In this document: positions 1-13,019 of the stretch, piece by piece
Layout of the letters: every line of letters begins with the position of its first letter
Numbering within the stretch: the first letter of the stretch is position 1
Assembly: GCA_019722365.1 (NCBI GenBank)
Contig: JADFUC010001995.1
Span: 1,178,001-1,242,000, forward strand
Direction: 5' to 3'
DNA: 64,000 bases
From: Lithospermum erythrorhizon
Taxonomy: Eukaryota; Streptophyta; Magnoliopsida; Boraginales; Boraginaceae
Translations under genes and position numbers: made by a program
Notes under the pieces: generated by a model
The model's database searches: none
The model's input: only the letters and a program-made list of their open reading frames with translations
What the model was told of the DNA's origin: nothing

Positions 1-89
1 CTTTCACAATGTACAACCTTTTTTCCAATAATTGAAGGTTTATGCTACTCTAAAGTATCATCAGCCACACAAATCATTCAATATTCAGA

Positions 90-3000
90 TCAAGGATTAA
101 GTTGCGCGATCGCTTTGGGGGGTTTCATTCCAAATCCATGCTTTACTCTCTCAACCCTGTGAATGATATTAGTCAGACTTCTAGAAATCAAATGTAATAG
201 ATACGGTAATAAGTTAATGCTAGAAGTGGTGTACATTGAACAAGTTAAATAGCGATTGAAGCTAGTGATACCATAAGGTTGCAACAGAAGATGAACATAG
301 AATCAAACGTTTGACAGATTTGTATGTTGTTAAGCATAAATTATGTTAATGAATAGTGAATCAGTGGTCATTGAGCTTACGTCGGAGCAAGTTTCCCTAG
401 ACTCTCAAGCTCTTCACCAGTTTCTGCATCAAGAACTCTTCCAGATATCTCAACAATGTAAGATCTGTTCTTCTCATTTGGCAGGCCTCTGCTAACTAGC
501 AAATTAAAGTCTGTTTGATGAAGCTCTCTAGCATTCACAAAAACTCCAGTATTTCCACCTGAGCAATTTTCTGGCATGATTTGATTGAATTCTTCAATAA
601 AAGGCTGCATCAATAAAAGGCTGCTATTAAGTTGTTTGTCATTAAAAGAAAAACCGCATAGATCTTAGTCACAAAATGAGGAAAACCATACAGGTATAAT
701 GCCACGACAAGGGCCACCAATAACACCCCAGAATCCAGCCCGGAAGTCATACCTGGAAAAAGGATTTTAATAAAGCAAACAATTAGTGGAAACCTAAGTG
801 TAATATGATCATACAGAAAGTCAGGAAAATTTGTAAGTCTCTACTCAGAGGAAATTTACATTATATTGGTTCTCATATCAGATAACTAGCAGAAAGTTTG
901 CTAACATGGATCCTTTAACCTAGCAACTTAACCGAATAAAGTTAGCAACAAGTATGAAATTTAATAATTTAATGGGTATTTACTCACTGGATTCCACTCA
1001 TCCATGAGGCTAAAATACGTAATAATGAGAATATAGGATCGCTATAATATAATATTTTAACCATAAAGTCTGCAGTAGTTCTATATAGGTCTAAAAATAG
1101 ACTGACGATTGTGAAGTATTGCTATCACGGGTGAAAAGAATTTCACAATTATTAGCAACGTCCTAAACTTACCAGTAATTTCCTGCTTGGATTGGTCCAG
1201 CTACCTTTTCAGCCTTTTTAATCAGTCGAACTGGTATAAGATAGCCATTAACAGTGACATTAGCTTTTTCCTGCTCATCCTTTGGGGTGGATTTAGAGTC
1301 CTTAAAACTCTTCTTGATAATACCGCCAAGAAAGGCTGCTTTTTTTGCTCTCAGTTGATCACCTTCTTTGCTTGGTTCGCCTGAATCCAAAGATGTCCCT
1401 GTATTACCATACTCATTGGTAGATATATCTATCTCTGTTGCTTCTGATGCACCCTTGAAAGAGTTTTGCCTTGAAGTGATTTTATTTGGCACTAAGGACT
1501 CTGGATCTGAACGTCTGCTTCTGTTTCCCTTCCCAAAGCGGTCACCTCGATGATACTCAAAGTATTCTTGAAGTGATGAACCTGAAGCAGGAGAAGTTGG
1601 TTTACCCTTCATTGGCACCCCAGCGGGGCTAGAATGTTTTAGAGAGGCGGCCATAGGGTCAAGGTTGGCCTCATCGTCAGAAGTAGATGAAGATGTAGAC
1701 TGTAAGCTCTGTGTCTGGGCTGTTTTAGTTAATCCAGGTTGGTGGATTATTTGTGGCACCACTTCTCTGTCCAATGATTGGAATTCATACCCAGAGTGAT
1801 CGTAATCCTCAGAAGATAAAGTCATGCTAGCTCGGTTTGGTCGACCTTGGGCATGTGAATTCCGTTCTACCAACTTCACTTTTTTCCTATCATCCTCAAC
1901 TGGAGGACTTTCTTTCACTGCTTCATGAGAAGAAACAACAAGGCCCTTGTTGGAGATGTCCAGAAATATCATGGACGAGCATGGTCCACATCTCATTTTC
2001 TTCTGGATACCATTTTGAATCATCACCTTCTTAGGCACTTCTAATAATTCAAAACAGTTGTTGCAAGTTATAAAGGGAGCACCACCAGCTATTGCAAGAC
2101 AGTAGCGACCACCAGCTGATGGATGTATTTTAAGAGGTCGGCGAGGGACAAAGCTACTCGCTTCAGAGTCTACTTCACTACCCCACCTTGAATGGGTTTG
2201 ATGGTTAAAAGATTGGAACTGTGGCATCTTGGGAACTCCAGGATGATTATGGTGCGGAACATTCAAACCAACAGAATTTCCAAGATGATTGGACACTCGA
2301 TTGAGTGGGATGCCAGAGAACCGTTGATCGGGTAATTGATTTTTCTTGTAGCAGTAGAGGCAAGTGCAAGACGGATGGTGGTGGTCCATGTTGGGTGCAT
2401 AAGATTCATATGCATCCATTTGAGCAAGGTCATTATTCATGTAATGTCCAGATAAGTAACCTTGATTTCGCTGTTCCTGGAACGAAGCAGGCACATGTTG
2501 AGCTCTCACTGGTATTCGAGACATTAATGGATCGTTAGTGCCTTGCATATGACTTCTAGGATTTTCATTAGGATAAACACTATGGCGACTCCCCATTCCA
2601 TGTACATTGGTGTAAGCCGATGGCTCTGCATAATGGTTCATATAAGAAGCTCGTGCCGGATGGTTGTCAGGAAAAGGATGTCGCATGAAAGGCCTATTTA
2701 TCACAGAAGAGCTATCGGACAAATAATCCTCAGAGGCACTATAATGGGCACGGTGTGCATTCCAGCCATGGTGAGGGTTTTTTTCTATTGGTCTATCACT
2801 CATTTCACCGGACCGACTAAGCTGGTCTTTCAGCTCATCAATCTTCTTCAAGAGTTCAGCTCTATCATCTCCAATATGTCCAACCTGATCAAATCCAGTT
2901 CCTCCATAGACATCATTTAATGGTTCTCCATACCTAAAATCTGTATAATTTTTAGAGGGACCGCCCGCTGAATAACGCGAAGCAGAATACCTTTGGCGCT

Positions 3001-3846
3001 CAATATCAATCATCTGAGAACTCTGGAAATCCTCAATCTCACCTCTACTCCTGAATCTACTGTCTGGCATTTTCCCTGATCTTCTATATCCACTTCCATT
3101 CATATCGGAATGCGTCAAATCTTCATATTCTTTTTCCACTTTTGCATGACTCAGTCTATCTATATCGGTATCGACCTTAGTCCCCTCTTCAATTACCCAC
3201 TTAGGAGGAGATTCACCATCCAAATTACTCAATACTCCATCTCTATCTTGCTTAACCCCCCTCATCCGCCCTTTTCTCAAAGAACTAGCAGTCAACATAA
3301 CATCATCCTTAGAGACATCACTCAAGTTCATTTTCTTCTCCAAAAATTCAAGATTTCCTAATTTTTCAGCAACCCCTTCAATCCTTTCCTCATCTGACTT
3401 ATCTGAGAATGTTTCAAAGTCACCATTCATTTTGCTTCCTGTAATTCAACCGACACAACATTAAAGTCTCCTCAATGAGCAATTTCATTAAGTCAACGGC
3501 CATAAACCTCATACTTATTACAATTCAATGCCAATCTAGGTCAACCACAACCTTGTAATACATATTTTCCAAAATCAAACATCTACATACATCTAACATC
3601 ACTTAAGAGAGAACCCCACAAAAAATATTCAACAATTAACAATAAAGATCAACACTTTTTCAACTAAAGTTCGCATTTTTACATTGTGTTCAACCTTTCC
3701 TAATAAAAATAGTTCCAAAACAAAGCAACGTTACCTCTCAAAACAGCACCACAACCACCACACTCATAAACAGAGTACTCATTGAGTTCTTGAAGTAGAT
3801 TTTGGCATTTGGGGCAACGAACCAATCGAACTTTGGCTGCAGACAT
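90..3846 (-). CDS. EDR4: EDR4-like zinc-ribbon (DUF3133) protein, 5 exons
   Basis: Exons (minus): 3735-3846, 1173-3438, 692-752, 381-604 and 90-156. They join in frame to 909 residues. Exon 1 encodes an N-terminal zinc ribbon: CPKC at residues 11-14 and CGGC at 29-32. A CTCLYC cluster lies near residue 397. A second zinc ribbon (CNNC ... CGPC) near residues 496-525 matches the DUF3133 'probable zinc-ribbon' domain. After the W793 splice comes the family tail YDFRAGFWG ... GIIPPFIEEFN. The last exon supplies VERVKHGFGMKPPK, which continues GKLAPT as in relatives. The middle is long, low in complexity, and rich in Ser, Asp and His. In Arabidopsis, EDR4 negatively regulates powdery mildew resistance and acts with EDR1 and clathrin at membranes; that role is known for the family and only inferred here. 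The symbol denotes the family, not proven orthology. The acceptor of exon 4 is duplicated (see findings). Confidence 0.9.
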
Positions 3847-4331
3847 TTTGTATGACCCTTTAAACCCTTGTAAGATATCTTGAGCTAGTCAAACAAAATA
3901 CATTAAAACAATAAAATATACACTTTGACCATTCAAAAATCGACAAATATATGAGCTGTATTTGGCAAGTGGATAGATTAAGTCATTAATTACTAGAACT
4001 TCATTAAAGAGTAAATATTAATGTTTGTGACTTTGTGTATAGTTCAAACTTCAAAATCAAAACCTGTAAGAAAATGAGAGGGTTAAAAGATTCTTTTATA
4101 AAGAACTCAATTATTTGAACTCAATTATTTAAGTGAAATGCTATTTGGCCCACTGTTGTAAGTAATGGTAGTTATAGAAAGAACTTGGTGGTGAAAGTCT
4201 CTGTCTTATGATTTTAGTGTCACATGTGGTTCACTACATTTTTTAGTGTCTGGACACACTGCGAGAGCTTATCGAGGCAGTACTATCTTTTTTAGTGTCC
4301 AATGGCTCACATTTCCATCTCTTTAATTTTC
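3847..4331. other. 5' flank of the EDR4-like gene
   Basis: AT-rich upstream region with no coding signal. TTTAGTGTC occurs three times between about 4215 and 4300, next to the left inverted repeat of the neighbouring element. No convincing TATA box or start site could be assigned. Confidence 0.3.
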
Positions 4332-5622
4332 GTTAATTGAAATGGTATATTATGATTAAAATACACGTTGAGTCACGGTAAAATGACTATTTGTCCCACT
4401 AACACTAAATTATAGAGATTGTCAAAATGACTATTTTGTCATATTCTGAGTGTAGTAGTTAGGAAGTTTCGTTAGAGCGAATTGTCGTGCGCTAAAAATT
4501 GTATAGTGTTGCCTCGCTTCCCCTACCCTGCGCGCCACGGCCCGCTTACCTCCCAGCATCTTCCTGTCTCACTTCAACCAGCGCCTGCTTGAGGGATTGT
4601 ACCGCCCGTTCGGCCGCTGGTTCTAGGAATATTCTCGTACCCATTCACGAAGTGCGGCGAGAAGCCAGATCCGTACATATCATATACAAATTCCGATGCT
4701 TGAAGCCAGTGATCGTATCGTCTGGAAATTGAACTCGTACTCGTGAAACCAGCGTATTTTAGATCAGAATCTCGGATTCAATCTATATACATTATGCGGA
4801 CGCGTGGTCAAGAAGCACGAGTTTGTCTCGTGAGAAATTGAGCGACACGATTACTCGAAACTCAATCGGGTCACTGAAACTTCGGTGATAGCCGGAGAGG
4901 AATAGCGATAAATGCATGGCGTGACATAAAATCAGCGGTGGTGGAAGCGGGTTTGTCACTATTAAAGCGAGGATCATTGAACAACGGCATTGAAAACCTA
5001 GAGTTTTGCTAAATTTCCGTGTTTCGCCGTTGTATTCGACCTTGCAGAACTTTCCATTTACACAAATAATCCAAAGCAGCCAAAAGAAGCATGTAATTAT
5101 CAACAAGATTGATTTTTGCGGGGGGTGTCGGCGTGGTGGGGGGTCGGGTTGTGACTCGTCGGAATCGTGAGTTTTGGTGGGGTAGAAGAATGACCGGGAT
5201 TGGTTGGTGGGGGGGATTACATTTGCTAATTTGTCGAATACTACGCGGCAACCCAGCGGCCATGGTGGAGGCAAGTCCTGCTTTTACACTTGTTTTTTAT
5301 TGATGGTTAAATTGCTTTGGCTTCTTGTTTCTTCTTTATGAAGAAGTGATCTATGATGAAGGATGGGGGATCGGGGTAAGGGGGTGGGGGGAATTTGTGA
5401 GTAGAGGTAAGGGGTGGGGGTGTGGAGGCGGTGGGTGGTCGGGGGGCTATACAGTTTTTAGTCTTGTTGACAATTTCTTGTAATGGAAACTTCTAGCTAC
5501 TTTGCGCTTGCAAATGGGGAGAGGCCAAATAGTCATTTAAATCGATACTTTAGTGTTAGGAGACCAAAATAGTCATTTGTGACTCATTTTAATTGTAATA
5601 TAAAGTCGTTTCACTAGCTGAG
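4332..5622. mobile_element. Mutator-like element with GC-rich cargo (Pack-MULE-like)
   Basis: The sequence at about 4332-4437 and the reverse complement of about 5515-5622 align over roughly 100 bp. Shared blocks are GAGTCAC, AATGACTATTT (twice in each arm), CTAACACTAAA and ATTAAAAT. Long, degenerate terminal inverted repeats point to a Mutator-like element. The interior is much richer in G+C than the flanks. It holds broken minus-strand reading frames (for example YDHWLQASEFVYDMYG near 4690, followed by a frame break, and an N-terminal-looking stretch starting at 5263). No transposase was seen. Captured host gene fragments are inferred; their source is not recognised, and a clear 9-bp target duplication was not found. 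Confidence 0.5.
5340..5455 (+). repeat. G-rich tract with quadruplex potential
   Basis: Many runs of three to six G separated by short spacers, inside the GC-rich element. This fits the G-quadruplex pattern on the plus strand. Function is unknown. Confidence 0.45.
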
Positions 5623-5927
5623 AATTAGATGTAGCCTTAGAGTCGAGGAGGTGCGCAGGCAATAAAAAAGTATGAACTGTGGGAGGAAGTTCGGAGGTCT
5701 TGGGACAAATGATGCGTGACACGTAAGCAATGGCCCAATGAGTCTGAGAACTTCGGCCACCGAGCATAAAAATTATGTCATTTAGGTGCTAAAAGCACTA
5801 TTTTTGGATATGTGTATATTGTTTCCCGGCTTTCTTGAGTCTCTTAATGGTGGCATTTGAACAACCTTTCACAATGAAATCTTTATTTTAATAAGTTTGA
5901 CTAATTTTTTTCATAAGAAAGTATTAG
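5623..5927. other. Intergenic, nothing recognised
   Basis: No coding or repeat structure found apart from ordinary AT-rich sequence. Confidence 0.4.
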
Positions 5928-6206
5928 TTACACTCTTGTTGCTCTTCTTTTAGTTATTTTTCTAGCTAGTTTTGCGTATAGATTGAGAAAATAAAAAAGT
6001 AGTTAAAAGTATTAAAAATGTAGAATAATAATTAATTGTATATAAATTTGGATTTGGATGATAATTTAATAACAAGAATTATATTAAAAATGTGAAATTA
6101 CAATTTTCTATCTTCAGAAAGAAGACAAGTAATTTAAATAAAATTGTACTAAATTAAAACAAAAATTGTCTTAGAAAATGATAAAGAAGAGCTGGGAGAG
6201 AGTATA
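5928..6206. mobile_element. MITE, Stowaway-like, degenerate
   Basis: The left end (TACACTCTTGTTGCTCTTCTTT) pairs with the reverse complement of the right end (TACTCTCTCCCAGCTCTTCTT). The interior resembles two other copies, near 17.05 kb and 49.84 kb: it has a 'TAGTTGTCGTT'-type block followed by AAAATAAAAAGTAGTYAAAAG. No coding capacity. The size, about 280 bp, suits a MITE. Confidence 0.4.
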
Positions 6207-6222
6207 TTTTATTTGTAATAGT

Positions 6223-7524
6223 TAGGGGTGTTTGTTAAACTCATTAAGCAATGACAATTAATTCGGTAACTTAATTTATTAAACGTTGTGAATTATTTTA
6301 AGTACTTAATTTATTAAGTCTTATCAAAAATCTTTAACAAAAAATTAAGTTAAAATTCTAGCTTATTTTTTAACTCTTGTCAAATAATACCATGATTATA
6401 ACTACAAATTAACACAAAGAAATGACGCCTTACCGTTTTTCACTGACTGGCGTTATTAACCTCGATTTATGTTGGTTAATAATTTTATCCTTTCTATTCA
6501 ATTTATAATACTCGGATGTGTTATTTTTTAATTTAATTATTTCTATTTTATTGATAACATTGTATTGTTAATATGAAAGTCAATTATTTTAATGCGTTGT
6601 TTGTTAATTCTTTTTAACATTTTCATTTTAATTTTTCTATTTTTGTTGATGTATTGTATTGTATTAATACTGAATTTGCTATCGGTTAACTAGGCGGGAG
6701 TGGTTGGCTTTTTCAAACATGTTTTTTGGTGACTATTTGTCGTATTAACATTGTGTAATTGAGATGGCGTTGGCGAGTTGATTTAGTGTCTTATATGTTG
6801 TGGACAAGGTGAAATTTCTTTGAGCAGTTTGATGATGATAAGCGCGTAATGTGAAAATTCTGAGCAATAATGCTGTAGACTCTTCCTAGCAATCAGCGTC
6901 GGGTTTAATGAAGACGTGCGGATCGAATATATATGAGGATGTCTAGGGATGGTATTAACAGGTTACTTGGAAGTTAATTCTGATGGCGAGCTATTTAAGA
7001 ATCATGTTAAGCTTTTTTAACAAGCGGAATGTCTACAGATTATAGGTTGAATGAATCTAGTGGTTATTTTTTATTAATTGAATTTGTGGCTATTATCTAA
7101 TTTTTAGGTCCACTGTCTTGATGTTTCACAAATCTCCCTGTGAGATTGCCCCACAGCTAGTATATGTATGTTTGATGATTTATTGAATTTTATATATTTA
7201 TTTAATGATGATGTTTAAAAATTTTGTTTATATTTTAATATTTATTTAATCAAATTATTATATTTATACTATTTATAATCTAATTTAATAAAATTTATTA
7301 TTTAATTATCTATTATAGTATTATTATTTAATATATGATTTATATATAAGTAAATGAAGCCCAAGGTGAGGATAAAGTTGTCAGAAATAGCTGATTTAAG
7401 TCTTTTATTTGAAGCGTTATCAATAACAAATATTTTCGATTATTCGAGATTAAGTCGTAATTGATTCGGTAATTCGGTTCGGTTTAACATTTGGGTTTTC
7501 AAATTTAACAAACGCCCACCCCTG
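6223..7524. mobile_element. Non-autonomous hAT element
   Basis: The left end is TAGGGGTGTTTGTTAAAC. The right end ends in AAACGCCCACCCCTG, whose reverse complement, CAGGGGTGGGCGTTTGTTAAA, matches the left. The (C/T)AGGGGTG terminus is the usual hAT signature. The 1.3 kb between them has no transposase frame. The flanking 8-bp duplication could not be confirmed and has probably decayed. Confidence 0.55.
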
Positions 7525-7731
7525 TTGTCTTTGGTTAGGAATTTACGTATTAAGTAATTTGTATCTTTTATTTAATGGATGCTTCTTCGTCGCTAATTTA
7601 CAAAAAATAGAATAATAATTGAATAGGAAACAAAACTTTATTTATTATGTGAGAGAATATAGGAGAAAAGTGGGACCACAGCTTTATTTTGAAGAATTAT
7701 ATTTCGATTTTGTTGTATATCGCTTTTATTA

Positions 7732-7989
7732 TTTCCTCCGTCCCAAAAAAGATTATGCCATTTTTAATTGTTTTGGGTCAAGAAAACTTTTGGCGTTAAT
7801 ATTGAATGCATTACTTGAATGCAATGTATAGTCATGTAGGTTCTTGTTAGAATCGTTTCAATATATATTTTTGAAATATCAATTTTTTTATAATTTTTAC
7901 GCGTGTAGAATTAATGATATTTACGTTTTAAGCCGATGTGTTGGTAGCCGTGAAAAGTCAAATGGGACAATCTTTTAGAATGGAGGAAA
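7732..7989. mobile_element. Stowaway-like MITE flanked by TA
   Basis: The left terminus TTTCCTCCGTCCCAAAAAAG and the inverted right terminus TTTCCTCCATTCTAAAAG pair well. A TA dinucleotide flanks each end (7730-7731 and 7990-7991). A length of about 258 bp with no ORF fits a Tc1/mariner-type MITE. Confidence 0.65.
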
Positions 7990-7991
7990 TA

Positions 7992-8290
7992 CATTTTATC
8001 AATATTATGAGCAGAGCTATTAATATACTCCATCCATTACAAATTGATAGAAACGTTTTATTTTGCACAAATTTTTAAGAAAATTTACAGTTATCTCCTT
8101 ATAATTAATTTTTTTTCATTCTTAATGTGTATTACATTTAGTCAAAATAGGAATCAATTATAGAATTTTTTGAAAATGAAAAACATCCCAAGTAATTAAA
8201 ACAGCAGATTATGTAAGATGAATTAATATGTATTGTGATTTTAAGTAAATGTAACGTGTCATGGATGATATACTGTAATAAACATGATCT
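7992..8290. other. Intergenic, nothing recognised
   Basis: AT-rich. ACTCCATCCATTAC near 8027 resembles one MITE end but has no partner. Confidence 0.35.
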
Positions 8291-8557
8291 ATAGTTATAG
8301 ACTGAACTTTCATCCGAATTCGGTTCGGTTTAGGCGTTTTGGAAGCAAACCCAGAAGCCTCAATCGGATCGGATTGAGATGGAAACCCGTAGGACCCGAT
8401 TCCGGTCGGTTCCGATTAAATCGGGATTCAGATCGGTTCGGTTAAGTTCTCGGTTATTTCGGTTCGGTCAGTTCGGTTTTTGCGGTTATTTTAAGTTTTT
8501 AGGTTTCCGGTTTTCGGTTATTTTGATTATTTTCGGTTCGGTTCTCGGTTATTTCGG

Positions 8558-8620
<63 letters not shown>

Positions 8621-8805
8621 AATTAAAAATTCAATCCCGGTTCGATTCGGTTCGAACCGATGATTCTCGAGGAAAGCACGACGAGCAGCCCACCGATTTT
8701 ATTTTGAAGGCAAAAATCGGTTCGGTTACGTCGGTTCACCGATTTGGTTATTTCGGTTGGTCGGGTCGGTTCGGTTCGGTTGTATTTTGTTGGGCATAGT
8801 TATAG
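8291..8805. mobile_element. GGTTCGG-rich insertion bounded by a 10-bp direct repeat
   Basis: ATAGTTATAG occurs exactly at 8291-8300 and 8796-8805 and brackets about 495 bp that are unlike their surroundings. Both halves are packed with (T)CGGTTCGGTT motifs and surround a (TA)n tract. A target-site duplication of an unclassified, possibly MULE- or hAT-derived element is the simplest reading. The ends pair only weakly (CATCCGAA against ACAACCGAA). Confidence 0.45.
8559..8609. repeat. (TA)n microsatellite
   Basis: About 25 uninterrupted TA units inside the GGTTCGG-rich insertion. Confidence 0.95.
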
Positions 8806-10967
8806 GTATCATGCATAATATAATAAAGGCCATCTAGAGTTCAATTTAAGACAGAGTTACAAACAATACGACTTTGTCTTATTGACGCGTTGATCTTCTA
8901 GATTGAGATTTGTTTTCTCCTTAAAAGATCTATTTCATCACATAATTTGACAGCATTTCAAAGATATGCAGTTTATTTCGTAATCATTCTCTTTTTCTCA
9001 CTTTTAATATACTCCGTAATTTAGTTTATCCATAATACTTAGAGCATCTAGATGAATTTCTCTATACTTTTTTTAAAATTCATTTTAAATTACTATATTT
9101 TTTATTTTTAAGGGTTGATTTTTATATATGTACTTTATCAGTTTTTTTATTATTCACTTTGCAATTAAAAAAATAATAGAGAGAGTATAAATTTATGAGA
9201 TTAAGGAGGTGAGTAAATAATTTTATAGGAAGACAACTTATTTTAAGAAAACTGAAAAAATATCATTTTTTTTCATTTTTAATAATTTCAACCTTTATTT
9301 TAATTTAAAAAAAAATTGATGGACATGCTCTTAAACAACTACTGGCGTATATCATGCATGATGCATGCCCATTTTTAAATGAAGAACATACGTCGTTTAA
9401 GTTTAACAGAAGTAAATCTTTGAAAATGAGATGAATAAGCAGTAATTATTTACGATTGAAAACGGCAAATAGGCCGGACAAATCTAATGAAAGAAGTATT
9501 CTCCCTTGAGGATTTATAAACGACTGGCTCTATATTTTGTTGCGACGTAAATCACGTGATTATTCTTGTTTATGTTTCAGTAAGAAAATTATTAGGGTGC
9601 TTGTGGTAATGTTTATTTTGTACTCCGAAAATGATTACGATTAAATAATAATCTAACTCAATAACCAACTACAGTATATATAACTATATAAAGAACACCT
9701 ACATCACATATCCTAAAAATGTTCATATCTCTAATATCTTAAGAATAGGGAATAGAAAAATTAACAAAATATCAAATCTTCTATTACATTGATATCATCA
9801 ACAAAATTTCCTATCAAAATTCACCACCTCCATTCTTCTTCCATCCTCCTTAAAATTATACTTTAATAATATAGTATTAATTTATCTTCCAATTCAATTA
9901 TCTTTCCTGATCTCATTCAATTCAAATCTGAAAAATAATATTGTAATTGAGATTAGTGTAAAAATAAAAATTTGATTTACATGCTTAAAGAATTTAAGTT
10001 AAGCCCCTAAAGTAAAAAAGATATTTTATGAAATTGATTTTAGGAAAGGGCCCACTATAAATATTACCAGTCTTTCTGAAATGATAATATAGACGACAAT
10101 CTTAGAGTAAATTACACGTCCTTTGTATTGTTTAAAAGTTACCCAAATCTTATCTTGTATAATTTAATTAGAAATGCAGCTGCTTGTATTATTTTAAATG
10201 TTATACATCGTCTCCAAGCAATTTCCGCCCCAAAGTCTTGGTTTAAACCCATTTTACACCCATTGATATTTATTCATATTATTTCAATCTTTTTATATTA
10301 ATTTTATTTTTTACAACTCTCACCATTTCAATCTAAATATTTTTTATTTTCATAACACAAAAGAAAAATAATATTACAAATGATATTTTTATTTTCTTAA
10401 AATATCTAATATTATAATTTAAACATCTTGTCATTTTAATAATCTAGTATTACCATCTTAATTTTTATGAACATATTTGAGAAATAATTATAAACAAGAA
10501 GCCAACAATACAAACACAATTGAAAGCACATATACAACTATTTTCTTTATAAAAATAAAAACGTCATTGAAATATGTAAAAATAGACACCAAAAGGTTGA
10601 AAAAATATGAATAAATATCAATAGGGATAAAATAGTCTAAACCATCATTTTTTATAAAAATTTGGATTTTTGGGATGAAATGTAACATTTAAAATAATAC
10701 AAAGAATTAAAATGCTAATTAAATTATACAAAATACATGTAACTTTTAAGCAAGGGGCTACCGTCCAAATTCCCAATAATCAACTCGTTGTCACAATGTG
10801 ACTATTTCTAGTCATTAATAAAGACATACCGTACATTTAACAGTGAATGACTTGTATCTGATGAAAGAATAAAAAGCTGCAAAAAAATTTAGTGAATTGT
10901 TGTTTAGCAATAATTGTCAGACTTTTGAGTTGTGGTGGTTTGTTTTTGAAGTTTGAATCAGTACATC
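8806..10967. other. AT-rich intergenic stretch, nothing recognised
   Basis: Very AT-rich with homopolymer runs and no sustained reading frame. It includes one ATACTCCGTAAT motif at 9009. I see no gene here. Confidence 0.5.
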
Positions 10968-13019
10968 TAGGGGTGCCAATAAAACACAAATCCGAACGAG
11001 GCAAATGGCCGAGGCAGAAATAGCAGAAAATTGGAGAAATAGGTGGGCAAAGGCGATTTAGGTTGAAAAATAAATAACCGACTATTAATTCGGTTCGGTT
11101 GATTTTTCCCGAGAGAACGTCGGTTCGGGGGGCAATTTTGAACGATTAAATTGGCCAAAAAAAAAAAAAATATTATATATATATATATATATAACGGCGG
11201 CACAATACAGCACCACCGGCCACTAGCTCACTTGATCCACCGGTCCACCATTTTCTGTCAGTCCTACCCAGCGCCCAGCGGCAGCGCCACCACTTTTTGC
11301 CAGCCACAACCTGCATTTTTAGCGGCCAATAGCGCCCGGCTTGGCGCCTGCTTGGCGGCAATCGAATCAGTCGGCAATCCAATCGAGGTTGGTATATATT
11401 TGTTGTTTTGAGTGATATCTGCAAATATAAATTCAAATTCTTTCTCTAAATCTCAAAGTTGAAATTGAGATCCTTGAGGAAGAGAGCGGTACTGACACTT
11501 CATCGAATCCTGCAAAATACTTTTTCTTTGAGTTTCTACATGTATTGTAGCGTTATTAGTAGCATCTGTTGGTTAGGTTACTTGCTGTTTAATGATCTTT
11601 ATCATACCATTGAGTATGAGGTGGATCAGAGAGTAATTGATACATTTTTTCTTAGTCTATTAGATTGCGAGAATAATGGTTTCCGTCTATGTTCAAGTTT
11701 CAAAATGTGAGCAATTCATTTGATATAGTAATGTAGTCAGTGAAAATAACTTAAATGTGATGTTTAGAAATCAAAGTAAAAGGAAAATCTCAGGCTGATG
11801 GAGGTAGTTTATTTGATTCCATTTGTTTCAATACAAATATAAGTCATTGTTCTTGTCAGCACAAATTTGTTTGATGTCTTCATCTTCTGCTCTTTTCTGC
11901 TTGTTACTATCTGCTCTGCCATAATGTATAGATTTATTCATAAAGTGGTATGTGTAAATCCACGGTATTGTTGATTGATTTAATTTTAGACTTCAAATCG
12001 CAGCTTTGATTATGTGTTATCTTGTATTCCGTTAATTATAAATTCCATTAATTATAAATTCCAAGCGGTGACAGTTAGAAAGAGTTTCTCTTTTTGTATT
12101 CCATTAATTATAATTTGAGAATGTTTGAACTTTGAATAGTATTTCCACCAGATAATTCATTTGACATTGTCACTCTTAATGTAGGGCTACTTCCAGATCA
12201 ACAAACCTTATCCAGGGAAAGTGATTTTGTCATCTCTACATAAATCTGGTAGAAATAAAGAAATTGAGATAGGTACCATATTCTTTCTCAACCTATTTCA
12301 CTCTTGGGCTTCTTTACATAACTGTGTTTGGCATGTCAAAAGAGATTACACTAGCTAATCGCACCAAAGCGATTGAAGTGTTATTTACAATACGATGTCA
12401 TGTAGTTATCATGGTCTTGATTGATACATGCCGGGTTGTTTTATGAATAATTTCGAATATTTGGGGTGTGTGGTTTTAATGGATGAGAAGGGTATATGCT
12501 TGATGGTCATAGCGGGATCCTTTTTTCCGTTTGATATGATGCATTTAATAAGAAAATAGGGCTAATATATATGCGGCGGTTACACTTCTTTAAATAATAC
12601 ATTTACTTGATGATTGTTTAGGTGATTAATTAGCTTTTAAATGTCTAAATTATGTTATTATTCATTTCTTACGTAGGTAAACTATACCCATCTTTAGGTT
12701 TCAATTGTTCATTTATGGTTTGGTGAAATAATTCCTTCAATTAGAAAATACTTGTCGATAAAAGAAAGTGTACACGTAAATGCAGCAGTGAGTGTGACAA
12801 CCCGGCACCACATAAAGAAAGTGTACTGCAATTGTTCATTTCATTCCGGCTTAATGGTTTATTGCTTAAAAAACTATTAGCATTGTTTGTTGTATTAAGT
12901 GTTGTTTTGTTGTATTATGTACATACATAAGTCTTGATTATTGATTCGTCATTATTATAGATCTATTGATCAGTTAGCATATATATACCTATTTATATTA
13001 ATTGATAGTATCTGGGATT

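Noticed and set aside
2543..2920. 125-codon plus-strand frame across the EDR4-like gene
   Set aside because: Antisense shadow of the large coding exon; no domain and no splice support.
4792..5274. 160-codon minus-strand frame as a functional gene
   Set aside because: It sits inside a transposon-like element, is Pro- and Cys-rich without a family match, and neighbouring fragments change frame. Described as cargo instead.
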